Source: Panicum virgatum (taxonomy: Eukaryota > Streptophyta > Magnoliopsida > Poales > Poaceae). From it: a stretch of 64,000 nucleotides of DNA. Positions 46,760 through 58,194 of the stretch are shown piece by piece (the first letter of the stretch is position 1; each line of letters begins with the position of its first letter). The notes below the pieces were generated by a model. That model saw only the letters and a list, made by a program, of their open reading frames with translations, was not told the origin of the DNA and made no database searches. Made by a program: the position numbers and the translations under genes. The stretch spans positions 8,377,015-8,441,014 of the forward strand of contig NC_053146.1 of NCBI RefSeq assembly GCF_016808335.1, given 5' to 3'.

Positions 46760-49080
46760 ATGTTCTCCACCAATAATGTCAGGGCATCATAGGTTGGATG
46801 GGAGAGTGGCAACCTTGTCGCAGCAGCTGCTGATACCTGATAGTGGTTACTGGCTTACTGCGTGGTTCATCCATTTGAATGGTATGCATCAGAGATGCAA
46901 TGCAAGTGAAGCAAAGGTGCGAAGTGAACACACATGGCATTCTGATAGCCTTAGGACGTGCTACATACCTGCCAAATTGCTAATAAAATTGCAGGCCGGC
47001 TACAGGCCAAATGGTCACTCGTTAGGTTTCTTTTTTGGATAGAGGAACTGATCTCATGTCACCTAGGATTTATTTTAAATCCAATCTACGTTCTAAATTC
47101 TGCCAAAGGAAACTTTCATCCTATGTACTTGAGAAACAGAGAAAAGCTGAAGTCTTGGCCGGACAGATGCGTTACTGAGAAACAGAGAAGGCGAAGCAGA
47201 GGTTAGTAGGTTACCTATAACGATATATTAGACTGTTTCTACTGGTCATTGCTTGTTGGTTCCAAGAATTTTATATGTGATCCACAGGGACTGAAATTTT
47301 AGTTGCAATTGCAAGCCTGAAAGTTCTGCAGCTTTCTAGTTTCTTCCTTTTCTATGTGAATTATGCGCAACTAATAGTTTTTTTTTCTAGATAGAAATTG
47401 TAAGAAGAAAATCTTTGCCGGCATTGTACTAGTTTAACAATGAAGTTATTTCAAGTGGAGATGATGGAGCCCACTAACTTTGACCAGCCATGCTCAAAAC
47501 ATCGGCATGTAAACCAAAGTTCTTTCTAAGTGGATTATGAAGTCACCAGCAGCTTGACTACTCCACATGCCAAATCTACCATTGACTTGCAGACTGTCAT
47601 CTTTAATGGTATAACACATGAATGCACTCTTACATCCACGAAACTTTCTACTTCAGAAACAAGTAAAGTGCTGCAGTAAAGAATGAAAATTACTTGAAAA
47701 ACCCTCACCTCACATTCGACAAATCAAGTTCTTACAAGTATCCTGAACGAAACAACACTCAACAAAGTCTACAACAACATCGCGACAACCCGGGTCAAAC
47801 GTTCTTAGAGGCGTTCCAGGTGAACCAAACCTCCAGGAATGTTTCTTCAGACATGGAAGCCACGCCTCTGGTCTCTCCCTGATGCACCTGACTGCTAAAC
47901 AAAGCACCATGCCTCGGCCATTGCAGTGTGTTGTGGCTAACCACACCGCCCATTGTTTAATTCCATCTCTTATATGGTGGTGTCTTTCTTGTTTACTTCT
48001 ATATGACAGGCACCCATGTCGTCAGTAGCGACATGAACCATCCAATGGTGTCGCCAAGTGGCAAACGGTCGTGCCACCATGACCTGCCTCGGTTTCCTTG
48101 GGGAAGATGGTGTGGCATGTAAAATATCTGCAAGCAGGGAGTTAAGGACAAAGCGGCAGATTGACTACGCTATTAGCATTTAAACAGAACTCACAGTTCC
48201 AGTTAATCTAATGCAGTGCCGGCAAGATAGAAACTTCTATAATTTGCGACCGGCTCATGAGAACAAGTAAACAGAGTTTTAGTTATTCAAAAAAGGTAAA
48301 CAGAGTTGTTTTTTTGTTCACAATTGCAGTATGCAAAAAAAAAAAAAAAAAAATCAGCAACCTGTGGATCCCATACAATATTCATGGGACCAGCAGGTGT
48401 CAAAGGCCTGCAGAAAAAAAGATATATCAGATAATTCATTGCAACAATAAGCTACATTCAATAGAAGTCAAAGCATTTCGATCTATTTTCCACCACTCTC
48501 CCTTAAAATGGATCCGTAGAAGGGATTGAAGTCTAGAACCCAACAACATAAGGATTTGTTGAAGAAGATGAAAACTTCTATGCATGGTAAATTATTCGAG
48601 AGTTCAGGCCCACACCACAGTAATTCTTTGGGATTCCATGCCAGCCCACAGTTCAGAGATAGTAAACCACAACACTGACCATGGGGTGAAGTTAATTTCG
48701 AGCTCATGGTTCAGTAAACCACACCAAGGAAGCATCAAACGTGTCACCCTTGCTAGTTTCACGGCCGGGAAACAAAGGTTGGTTTTGTCAGCCGGGATAA
48801 CGGACAAACATGTCAGCCACTAAGACCACATCAACACATTGAAATAAGCTACGGAATACAGCATCATGCCCTCAATGCCTCTTAGAAAACTCAGCCATCC
48901 TCTTAACGCACTAGGAAGATTTGGACATCAGAGACAAGGGGAACATGACAAGGCCCCCACTAAACCCAACATCTCGACATCACGCCTCCCCTTATATTCA
49001 GACACCAGCTCCTCCCCCAAGTTCAGACCAAAGTTCAGAACACCTGCAAAAGCACATTGCCTCTCGATCTCTTCTTCCCA
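46760..49080. other. Intergenic region upstream of the ERF gene
   Basis: No gene or complete transposon recognised. A poly-A run of about 18 bases lies near 48335-48353. The last 150-200 bases should hold the ERF 5' leader and promoter, but no motif is decisive. Confidence 0.45.
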
Positions 49081-50007
49081 ATGGAGCTCCAGTTCCAGCA
49101 GCAGCCACAAAGCCATCCCCAGCAGCAATGCAGCTACCAGCTGCCAGTCACAAAGGAGACCAAGCCCAGCCCCAAAGTGAGAAGCAAATGCGGTGGTGGC
49201 GGCGGCGGCAAGTTCGTGGGCGTCAGGCAGAGGCCGTCGGGGAGGTGGGTGGCCGAGATCAAGGACACCACCCAGAAGATACGGATGTGGCTTGGCACGT
49301 TCGAGACCGCCGAGGAGGCGGCGCGGGCCTACGATGAGGCCGCCTGCCTCCTCAGGGGCGCGAACACGCGCACCAACTTTGCCGCCGGCGCGCACGCCTC
49401 GTCACCGGACTCGCCGCTCGCGGCGAGGATCCGCGGCATCCTCAACCACAAGAAGCTGAAGAAGAACGCGTCCCCTCCTACCGTCAATTTCTTCCCCGCG
49501 GCGTACCATCGTGCTGGCGCCATCGGCACAGCCGCCGCAGCTAGCAGCACGAGCACGAGCACCATCACCACGACCACCAGCAGCATCAGCCCTAGCAGCA
49601 GTCCTAGCTCCAGCATCAGCTTCTCCATGAGCAGCAATGGCGTTCGCACTCCCATCCTCCCTGCTCAGAGCATAGCTGAGGAGGTCTTCAGGTCATACAT
49701 GATCAGCGGAAGCGAAGAGCTGCAGCTGTCCTCACAGCAGTACGAACAATCTTGGGCACTCAACACCAGCCTGCCATCTTCAGACGGATGCGCCATGGCT
49801 GACAACAATGCTTGCTCGGCGGTCGCAGATGCAGAGCTGGGCAAGATCAAGCTGGAGAAGGAGTTGCTTGACACGGGCAGAGTCCCCAATGGCGGCATGG
49901 ACAGAGTTCAGGACAAGGAGTTGTTTGACACGGGAAATGATCCATCAGACTCCTTGTGGGATCTGCCACCGATTTGCCCTCTGTCTTGCAGGTCTTTGAT
50001 GTATTAG
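49081..50007 (+). CDS. RAP2-11: AP2/ERF transcription factor, RAP2-11/ERN type
   Basis: It is an intronless gene of 308 aa. A Gln-rich N-terminus is followed by a single AP2 domain at about residues 44-100 ([13 protein letters not shown], then EIKD, MWLGTF and ending NTRTNF). This is a sequence-specific DNA-binding fold that recognises GCC-box-like targets. The domain and a C-terminal [12 protein letters not shown] motif (about 290-301) closely resemble Arabidopsis RAP2-11 and legume ERN proteins, which act in nutrient (low potassium) and symbiotic responses; the grass function is inference. A Ser/Thr tract (about 155-185) lies between. The ATG at 49081 was chosen: it begins MELQFQQQ, and the upstream in-frame codon at 49057 is TTG. 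The gene is divergent from the CPSF_A-like gene. Orthology to RAP2-11 is likely but untested. Confidence 0.9.
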   Translation: MELQFQQQPQSHPQQQCSYQLPVTKETKPSPKVRSKCGGGGGGKFVGVRQRPSGRWVAEIKDTTQKIRMWLGTFETAEEAARAYDEAACLLRGANTRTNFAAGAHASSPDSPLAARIRGILNHKKLKKNASPPTVNFFPAAYHRAGAIGTAAAASSTSTSTITTTTSSISPSSSPSSSISFSMSSNGVRTPILPAQSIAEEVFRSYMISGSEELQLSSQQYEQSWALNTSLPSSDGCAMADNNACSAVADAELGKIKLEKELLDTGRVPNGGMDRVQDKELFDTGNDPSDSLWDLPPICPLSCRSLMY

Positions 50008-50549
50008 ACTAGACAAAGATTTTGCAGCTTCGTATCTCAGAGTCCCTACCTTTTGGGTCCGTTTTCTGCTCCTAGGAGCCAATTCCGTACCAAAAAAGAG
50101 TGTATGAGGAATGATGGCCAGCAAGCAGAGTAATGTGACGGATATAGTTTTTATCTAGACGAAAGCCTTTTACAGAACTCTGCTTGGTTTTTTCCTTTTG
50201 CGTTTTTTTTTCAGGAAACAGAAATAGCTTCTTATTTAATTTACATCCGGCCGACATAGAGCCACCAGAGAGTCATATCATTCCTATGTACAACAATAAT
50301 GTAAAATTTTGTTGTGTATTGTTAAAGAAATTAGGTATCAGATATTTACATGGTATATCTGTAGACTTTAAAGTAGTTTTTTTTTCACAGAATACTGGTC
50401 CTGCAGGGAATAATTATGATTTGAAAGGCAGAATTTATATTGAGTAATATTTGCAAGTGTTCATCAACCAAACAACCGAAGGTTCATTTGATGAAAAGTT
50501 TAGTGGAGATAGATACGTAAATGCTGAACAATAATGATTGTATGTGAAA
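50008..50549. other. ERF 3' flank
   Basis: Likely 3' UTR followed by AT-rich spacer; no other feature seen. Confidence 0.5.
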
Positions 50550-53500
50550 CGAACTGGGTTCTCGAAATGAGAATCCGACTCCCTGTATTATCGTGGTAGT
50601 CTCTGGATCAAACGCTATCACATACAAAACTCATCTCAGGCAGTATTTATAGTCATATCACTTAAACAGTGCAAACATGTGTTTAATTGTAATATAAATC
50701 CCGAGGATTTGTAGTACGAATCTCCCATTACAAGCTCGTTGGGCTAAATAGGATCAAATAGGGAAAGATAGCGGTAGCTATAAGCTTCGGGGCTTCTCCA
50801 TCTGGAATCCTCAACTCCACAGACAGACTTGAGTGTAGCACGACCCTCAATCGTACCGCCCATCGTCGTTGGCGTCGAACTCTAGGTCGGATCCTGCATC
50901 TAGCCAAGCTATCCCCAAGGAATGGGATAAGTTCACGTCACCATCCGTATGCAAGCTTTAAGTGGACTATACTAGTATAAAGGTATTTCAAGAAAAGCTA
51001 GAGTTCCTATGCATAGCAACAATGTAAGTATATCATTCATTCCACTAGACTCGGGCAAATCTGACATCGCCAGACTCTCGGTCCATGCACACTTTCCAAA
51101 ATCCATCAAGTCGGTGTGAGAACTTCCACTCCTCGCACCTCAGCTGCCCCAAGCAGGAAGTAACCACTAGAGGGAGGTAGAAATCAAGTAACCCTACTCT
51201 AGTTAGTGAAGCTGGATCGAGAGTTGTACATGACTTCCGCACACATACACATGCAAAGCATAGCAAGGCATTTCAACCATTCAACATGGCAAAATAGGAG
51301 TACAAGGAATCCATGTATAACAATAGGCTATGCAGGTTCATCTCAACATAACAGTAGACAAAGCAATAGCGTAACTAGCATGCTATGCCTAATGAGAATT
51401 CAGATCATAGATGGGTGTGAACTTGATGGCTCCTTGTAGAACTCTTGGATCTCCGGGTAGTCTTGGTCATTGGTCAATTCCTTGGTGACAGGTCCTATTT
51501 GTAATTATGATTAAGTATAGGGGTCAAACTGAAAAGTGCACAAAAGTATCCAAATAAGATTCAAATCACATAAAAACCTACTCTATCAGGTAGACCATGA
51601 TTTTAAAAGAATTACGAAACTGATTTCATAATTTTCGAAGGTCCAGTTAATTTATTATAAATTTTCTAGGCTCAAAACAAATTTTGGAATTAATATATGA
51701 TTTTTAGAAAAATCAAATAACAAATCAAAGACACATGGCAGCCTTTGGGCATGCCACATGGCATGATGATGTAAGCATGACTTCATCTATGTGTGCGGCT
51801 ATGCTGACATCAGCATGGCCCATGCTGACATCAGTGTTGACTTGGTAAACGTTGAGTAGGTCAACAAGTCCATAGTGATTAGGTCTCACCGACAGGTGGG
51901 ACCCATATGTCAGTCGGGTTAAAACAAAAAAGGAAAAAAGGGAAAACATGACTGGGGTATTGGCTAAAAGTGGCTGGGCTAGCTTGCTCGACCCAGTTGG
52001 TTCGGCTCAAGTTGGTAGCTCGTCCTACGGCTCTGCAGGCCAGCTCGGCTGTCGAGCTGGCTTGGTCCATGGCTATGAAGGCCAGCTCGGTCTGCAGCTC
52101 GATGGGCCAGCTTGGGGCGAGGATCGGGTCAGTCACGGTGTGATCAGGTGCGGCTGCCCCCAGATCCGGTGTGGGTGGCTGTGTGTGTGGAGGTGCACCG
52201 GTGTGTGTGCGCGCATCATGCGCCCAGCCCAGGGCGTTCGATGGAATGTCCGAAAGGGCTCTCACGCCGCGAACGCGATGTCGCGGGTGTGGTCACCATA
52301 TGGCAGCAACGCGATGAACACGGCGGAATGGCTCGGGTTTGACTCGGGAACGACCAAAGGCGTGGCCTTAGGCCGGTCCGGAGGGTGTGCAAGGCTCTGC
52401 TGCATGTCACCGCCTGTGGCGAGGTCAGGCGCGGCGACGGTGAGACACCAGGCAGCGGGGTTCGCTGCAGCGAGTCCAGGGCCGGCCCTGGGCCAATGCC
52501 AGCGGTGCGACCGCACTGGGCCTCCGGAATTAGGGGGCCTCCAAAAATTAGTGTGCTAATAGGCCTCACAAGTATCAACAAAGTCCAGTTAGTCACAAGT
52601 CACAAATAGCAGGCCTGTTAAAGAGGAAGACCAATCGATCGACTCGACGACTCCGCCGTCCGTCCGGCTGCCCGCCTCGTTGCGCCTCCTGCCCTCCTTG
52701 ACTTCTTCGCGTCGCGACTCGCGAGACGCGGGTCGCCGGCCGGCCGCCGCGCAATCTGCAGATCACCGCTGCTGCTAGCTTGTTCCCGATTGCCAATTTG
52801 CCATTACCGGTCAAGGTTCAAAATCTTCCTCAGACACATTCCCTTGTCTATTTTTTTTTGTTCCTAACAGTAGGGTTAGATATACTCAAACTAATTTCGA
52901 TTTTTGTATCAATGGTAGTTTTCTTTTCAGTTTGTAGGGTCACCCAATCAAATCACATGTCTTCCAGTAGAAAGTTCGCATCCGGCATTGAGAAGGGGCA
53001 GCTGGATGAGATTGATATTGACACTATCATCACTGATTTTGCATCTAGAACTGTTAGAAGAAATTATTTTAAATGATCTAGAGATATTTCTCTTTTGTAT
53101 TTTAAACTTGTTAGTGTGAGATTGGTTAATGACACTGAATGTTTTAATATTATCTTGTATTTTTATGGTGAATGGGAGGCTTTCATTTTTTGTTCCGCAC
53201 CAGGCCACAAAAATGTCAGGGCCGGCCCTGAGCGAGTCGAAAGGCATCACCTTGGCTTGCCTAAACTTGGGTTTAGTGCACACCTGGTTTCCAGGGCTGT
53301 GGCGTGGCCGTTCCAAGCTTGTGCACCATGGCAGCATGGGCAGGGTGGCGGCTATATGCGGGTTAAGCGGCGGCGTGGTGAAGGGTCCCTGCAAACGCAA
53401 GATAGGATGGGGGTTCCCGGGGCTCCTCTACCGGAAGGTCCATCGACCATGGTCAGCAGCAGGTGGATGGTTGGTGAGGAAGGGCGGCAGCCTACTGGTG

Positions 53501-53740
53501 AGAGGTGAGGTCAAGGGATAGGCATGACGCAGCAGAGAGGTGGAGCAGAGATGAGTCGAGGCTGTGTCGTACAGCGCAGCTATGTCAGTGAAGGCGTACG
53601 GCTGGGGCGCAGGCGTGATGGGGCGCAGGCGGCGACGGAGGTCTTTCTCCTCCTTTTCCTCCCTCCTTCCCTTGGCCCTCTCTCACAGTTTTGTGGCAGC
53701 GGCAGAAGGGAGAAAACCCAGAGCGGTCTATAGTACGGTT
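50550..53740 (-). mobile_element. Decayed gypsy-like LTR retrotransposon sequence
   Basis: Non-coding sequence of the same general type as 1-4.3 kb, apparently reversed: AT-rich blocks, repeated GACATCAGCATGGCC words near 51800, and a GC-rich block on either side of the hAT copy B. No gag or pol domain is visible, and LTR limits could not be set. The assignment rests on resemblance alone. Confidence 0.4.
52477..53230 (+). mobile_element. Non-autonomous hAT element, copy B, with transposase C-terminal remnant
   Basis: It is 754 bp with CAGGGCCGGCCCTG at both ends and an exact 8-bp target duplication AGCGAGTC (52469-52476 and 53231-53238). Subterminal sequence matches copy A (GGGCCTCC on the left; TTTGTTCCGCAC, then GGCC and a GTCAGGGCC end on the right). 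The reading frame ending at 53076 carries ASGIEKGQLDEIDIDTIITD followed by FASRTVRRNYF. This resembles the C-terminal tail of plant hAT transposases of the zf-TTF/ZMYM type, which would make it a deletion derivative of an autonomous parent. Confidence 0.92.
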
Positions 53741-53748
53741 TATTCTAA

Positions 53749-54092
53749 GGCACCGTTTAGTTCCAAAAACAAAAATTTTTGGATGTCAAATCGACACTTT
53801 GACCAGATGTCGGGAGGATTTTTCGGACACTAATTAAAAAACTAATTTCAGAACTCACTTGGAAACCGCGAGACGAATCTTTTGAGGCCTTTGACCGCAT
53901 CATTAGCACACGCGGGTTACTGTAGCACTTATGGCTAATCATGCACTAATTATGCTCGAAAGATTCGTCTCGTCGTGTACATCCTAACTGTGTAATTAGT
54001 TTTATTATTTAATTACATTTAGTGCTTCATAGATGTGTTCAAAGAGAAGGCGAAAATTTTTGGATGAAAATTTTTGGGAACTAAACGGCCCC
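53749..54092. mobile_element. Tourist/PIF-Harbinger-type MITE
   Basis: Its ends are inverted, GGCACCGTTTAGTTCC on the left against GGAACTAAACGGCCCC on the right, with a 3-bp TAA duplication at 53746-53748 and 54093-54095. The interior also pairs (GCGAGACGAATCTTT against AAAGATTCGTCTCG). Confidence 0.85.
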
Positions 54093-54095
54093 TAA

Positions 54096-55006
54096 CTATT
54101 TTCAATCGCACACAAAAACTTTTAAAAATTCCACACTTTTGACATACAATATTTCATGAAAAACACGGGATGCTACAGTATGTTCTTTGCCAATAAGCTC
54201 GTATGTATTAGAAAAACTAGCCTTTTATTATCGAGTACAAATATTACTTAATCCATGATGTAGTGCACTTTTAAGCCACCATTTCCAGAAACACTCTCCT
54301 TACAACGTGAAGTTGGCCTACTGCACTGCACGTCTCAATTAGGTTTCAAATTTCTTGACCGAATGGCATCATCCGTAGATGTGAATCAGTACATAGAAAG
54401 AGACTGCAAATTTCGTCAGAAGCAAAACTTATGATCAGTACATAGAAAGAGACTGCAAGTCGTAGCTGTGAGGATCATGGAGCTAGGAAATCAAAGAAAC
54501 AAATTGGCAACCCAATCATGTCTAACGACTGTGCATGCGACACACTACCAACAAAAGGTACTTTCTTGCACATGCACAGCTCGAAATAATAAAATAATAA
54601 TACATGCCACTGCCCCTCTGAGTCTTTGAGGACAATTACTGGACTGATGAACATGTCGTTTCACTTGGTTACATCTGCCAATTGGTACTGCAGGATGAAG
54701 CTGGCATGCCAGTTACATCGTTCTGATTCATAGTACATAATAACACACATAGGAAAAAGCATTGGGGCGACCCAACGACGGGGTGCCCCAACCCCCAATT
54801 GATAAGGACGCTGGCCGGCACCATCAGATCAAGTGATCAACACCATCAGAGACAAGCAGTAAGTAGAAACCGGAAATTAACACGTCACAAGCACATCGAA
54901 ACGTTGTTCATTCAGATACAAAAAAAAGGAGGGGACAAGAAAGCAGGAAAGGAAATGAAAGGAGACACACTGGATCGACTGACTGCTTACGAAGCTCAGC
55001 GGCTCA
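54096..55006. other. Intergenic / NLR 3' flank
   Basis: No gene recognised. The part next to 55007 is probably the 3' UTR of the NLR pseudogene on the minus strand. Confidence 0.45.
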
Positions 55007-55972
55007 TCAGACAATATACTTCAAAACGGGCTTATGATTATTTGGATTCCTGGTAAGCTGGGCCCGCACATCTTCCACCAACTGCTTGCTGTAACGACGA
55101 TCCTTATCAACAATCAGAACTTCCTTGAGGCTGGGGAGGGATGACAGCCCAGATAAAGAGGGTCTGTGTACGGAGCACGTCAGCAGCTCAAGCCTAGGCG
55201 CTGCTGTTCTTTCTTCAAACTCCACCGACGTGATGCCAAATAGGTGTCCCATTCCCAGCTCCAGTGTCGTCAAACTCGGGAATGCCCCCCGATGGAAAGT
55301 CAGATGACGCTGTTCAGTCAGGAAAGACCAATTCAGTAGACGAAGGTTGGCCAGGTTTGGTAGATTGCCAAGCATTTCTACGGTGCCATCCACCTCCGTT
55401 AGCTTGGTCCACTCTAGCCTCAACTTCACAAGATTCTGGAGGTGCGCGACCCATTCTGGCAATTTGATCAGGGCGCCGCGCAGCTTGAGGCTCCGGAGGG
55501 TTTTCGGAGGCGAGCGCAGGCCATCCAAGCAGCCATGAAGACCTCCCTCCTCCCGTGAGTCCACTAGTAGTGATTCCAGGCTGCTGAGATGAACAAGGGT
55601 GGAACAAAACTCTTGGCAGTTCTTCTTGTTGATGCCTGTCACTGCTAGCTTGCGCAGTCGGGTGAGCCTTTTAATTTCCTGTAGGATGGCCTTCCCATGT
55701 GCGATGTTCACAATGCCCAGTGTATGCAGGGCTTTCAACTTCCTCATCCCTCTTGGCACTACAATGCCATCTGAATCAGCAAGCCTAGCTAAAAAGGGGA
55801 ACATCCCACAGCAGTAGAAAGCGCAAATATCACGCCTGTTTGAGTCATCACCCTCCCTGCCAATTATAGACTTTCCAAAGTTGAGGCAACAACTTGATGA
55901 AAAACAAAAAACCAGCAACATGAAAGTCCACATGCATAGCTTGTTCTGCAGTAACTCTGGGAAACCTTCCAT
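55007..55972 (-). pseudogene. C-terminal LRR exon of NLR copy 1
   Basis: It encodes irregular leucine-rich repeats such as LRSLKLRGALIKLPEWVAHL and LVKLRLEWTKL, and ends in a typical NLR tail (EDVRAQLTRNPNNHKPVLK). The first 40-50 codons of the open stretch may be intronic. Confidence 0.8.
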
Positions 55973-56042
55973 AAATTGGTCATACGAGTCACAATAAGGA
56001 ATGCTACGATATCCCCCAGCACGAATTTATTGTACTTTGTAC

Positions 56043-56387
56043 CTTCCTAAGCTTGGTGATGGCCCGCGGCAGCTTGATTATTCGTGTACCAGCAATATCT
56101 AGTGTCTGTAGTTGCTTTAGGTTACCCAGTGACTCTGGCAGGTGAACAATACCTTTACATCCTCTTAAGGAAAGGTATTTTAAGTGAAGGAGCTTTGCAA
56201 CAAACTCAAGGTGATGATCCACAAGACCTGACGTGCTTTCCAAGTCCAGCACACGCAGCAATCTCATCTTGTCAGAAATATAAAATGACCTGACTATGGT
56301 AAAATATTTGTCCATAGTATCTTTTTGAAAGAACTCTTGCATATATAACAAACTAGTGGCAACCCCATCAGAAAAACAAAATATCTA
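56043..56387 (-). pseudogene. First LRR exon of NLR copy 1
   Basis: It carries RLLRVLDLES and LKYLSLRGCKGI, followed by LQTLDIAGTRIIKLP, the classic start of NLR LRRs after the ARC2 region. A donor AAG|GTACAAAG lies at 56042. The upstream limit is uncertain. Confidence 0.75.
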
Positions 56388-56860
56388 ATAATCTACTCAT
56401 TAAACACCCCACTGTACATGAAAGGATTAGATAATATGACATTGTTACGTGTTGAAAAGTGCTACAGCAGGAACCCACATCTCCACGGGGGCCATTGCAC
56501 CAGAAACCCACCTCTCCACAGGGCACATTGTTACGTGAAGTAGAAGATTAAAGAAGATTAAAGTGTCGTCTTTTAGCTTTCTTTCTTCATTTTATAGCTT
56601 TCTTTCTTGTGTTTCTAACCCTCATTTAAGAGCTCTAGTAATCTTTGGCTCTATGTATCCACCACGTGGATATAAAAAAGGCAGGTTTTAACCTTAACTA
56701 AAAAACCAAAATAGGCACTAGTGCCGATGGCCCACCGCATTCATGTGGCCAGGCACGCCCGACATGGGGTCAAGTGTGGGCCAAAGGATTAGTTAATACG
56801 TGACATGTGTACCCACTATCCTTGCGTTATAACAACAAGTGGCAGCTTGGGATACTATCA

Positions 56861-57175
56861 GGCCGTGTTTAGTTTTTTACATGTAAAATTTTTGTGTTGA
56901 AATCTTATTAATTTGAAGTACTAAATGAAGTCTATTTACAAAACTTTTTGCATAGATGGATTGTAAATCGCGAGATGAATCTAATGATGCTAATTAATCT
57001 ATGATTAATTCATAATTAGTGGATGGTTACTCTAGCATCGCTGTTGCAAATCATAGATTAAGTAGACTCATTAGATTCGTCTCGTGATTTACAGGCCATT
57101 TATGTAAAAAGTTTTATAAATAGACTTCATTTAGTACTCCATGCATGTGTCCCAATATTCGATGTGATGTTTTTT
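56861..57175. mobile_element. Decayed GTTTAG-end MITE inside NLR copy 1
   Basis: It begins GGCCGTGTTTAGTTTTTTAC. Its interior has inverted segments (GATGAATCTAATGATGC against GATTCGTCTCGTGATTTAC, and paired TAGACTTCATTTAGTAC) similar in style to the MITE at 53749. The right end is eroded. Confidence 0.6.
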
Positions 57176-57584
57176 TTGTGTTTACCGGGTTTATGGGTAA
57201 AGATGGGTCTCACTTAAAGCTAGACTAGTAATTTTGTCAGTAGCGGGCTGCAAGGAGTGCGCAGTGGTAGTGGGCTCCACAGGATTTTAATGCTCAACAA
57301 CGATTGTCAGCCGATGAGAGCTCCGTTTTGCGTATGCGCCGGCTGGGAGCTGGCGTTTCGGGAGCCGTCCGCTTCGTTCTCTCTCCTATTTTTTTCTTTC
57401 CGCCACATCAGCTCTCAGCCGGCTCAACATCAGTCATAATACTTGCTCTTACTTTGTTGTTTTCGGTGTTGTTTTGAGTTTCATTTACAGCCTATTCCAA
57501 AAATTTCTATGGACTAGTAAGTAGTGTTGTGTGCATAACCTACATATGAAAAGAAAATAGAGCAAGATTATAGTGAACCAATAC

Positions 57585-58194
57585 CTTTTTGGCGAAGAGG
57601 TCAAGACCATCTCTATTTTCTAGAAACTTTAGCTTGTATATGCTTCCTTTCTTTGACGAGCAATGCTTTGCAATATTTTCTTCCCTTGTAGTGATTACAA
57701 TCCAGCTTCCGTTGTTTATGTTGCGGAAACTTTGTATTATCATGTCCCATACGGCAATTGAAAACAAATCATCTAGAACAATTAGACACTTGTTGCTTCT
57801 AAAAATATTGCCCAAATATTCAATCAATGCTTCAACTCCTGTTACTTTCGTGCCTACCCCAAAGTTAGTGCCGTTCCTATTAGTGGATTGCGCATCTAGC
57901 TGAATAACTAAGCTCTTAAGGACCTCCTCAAGAACAAATGGACGCATGATTGTGATAAAAGCACAAAAATCAAATAAGCCACTTAGCTTTGGACTTTGGT
58001 AGACCTCTTTAGCTAGAATAGTTTTTCCAAGACCTCCCATTCCCCACACTGAGATCACTGTAGGTTGATGGTCTCCTTTCTGTGCAATTAGATTTATAAG
58101 ATCAGACTTCTCTTTCTCTCGTCCCACAAGTTGAGATTCCTCCAAAGCACCTGTGATCGTCCCAATGGGAGTAAGACCCTTTCCAACCATCATA
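57585..58194 (-). pseudogene. NB exon of NLR copy 1
   Basis: It contains an intact P-loop GMGGLGKT and kinase-2 with paired aspartates (LIVLDD). It ends at a donor AAAAAG|GTATTGG that is shared with copy 2. Its 5' side is cut by the LINE. Confidence 0.85.

Noticed and set aside
48335..48353. Poly-A run as a possible retroposon tail
   Set aside because: No retroposed gene body or target duplication could be found on either side.
49057..49080. Upstream extension of the ERF frame by eight codons
   Set aside because: It would start at TTG; the first ATG in frame is at 49081.
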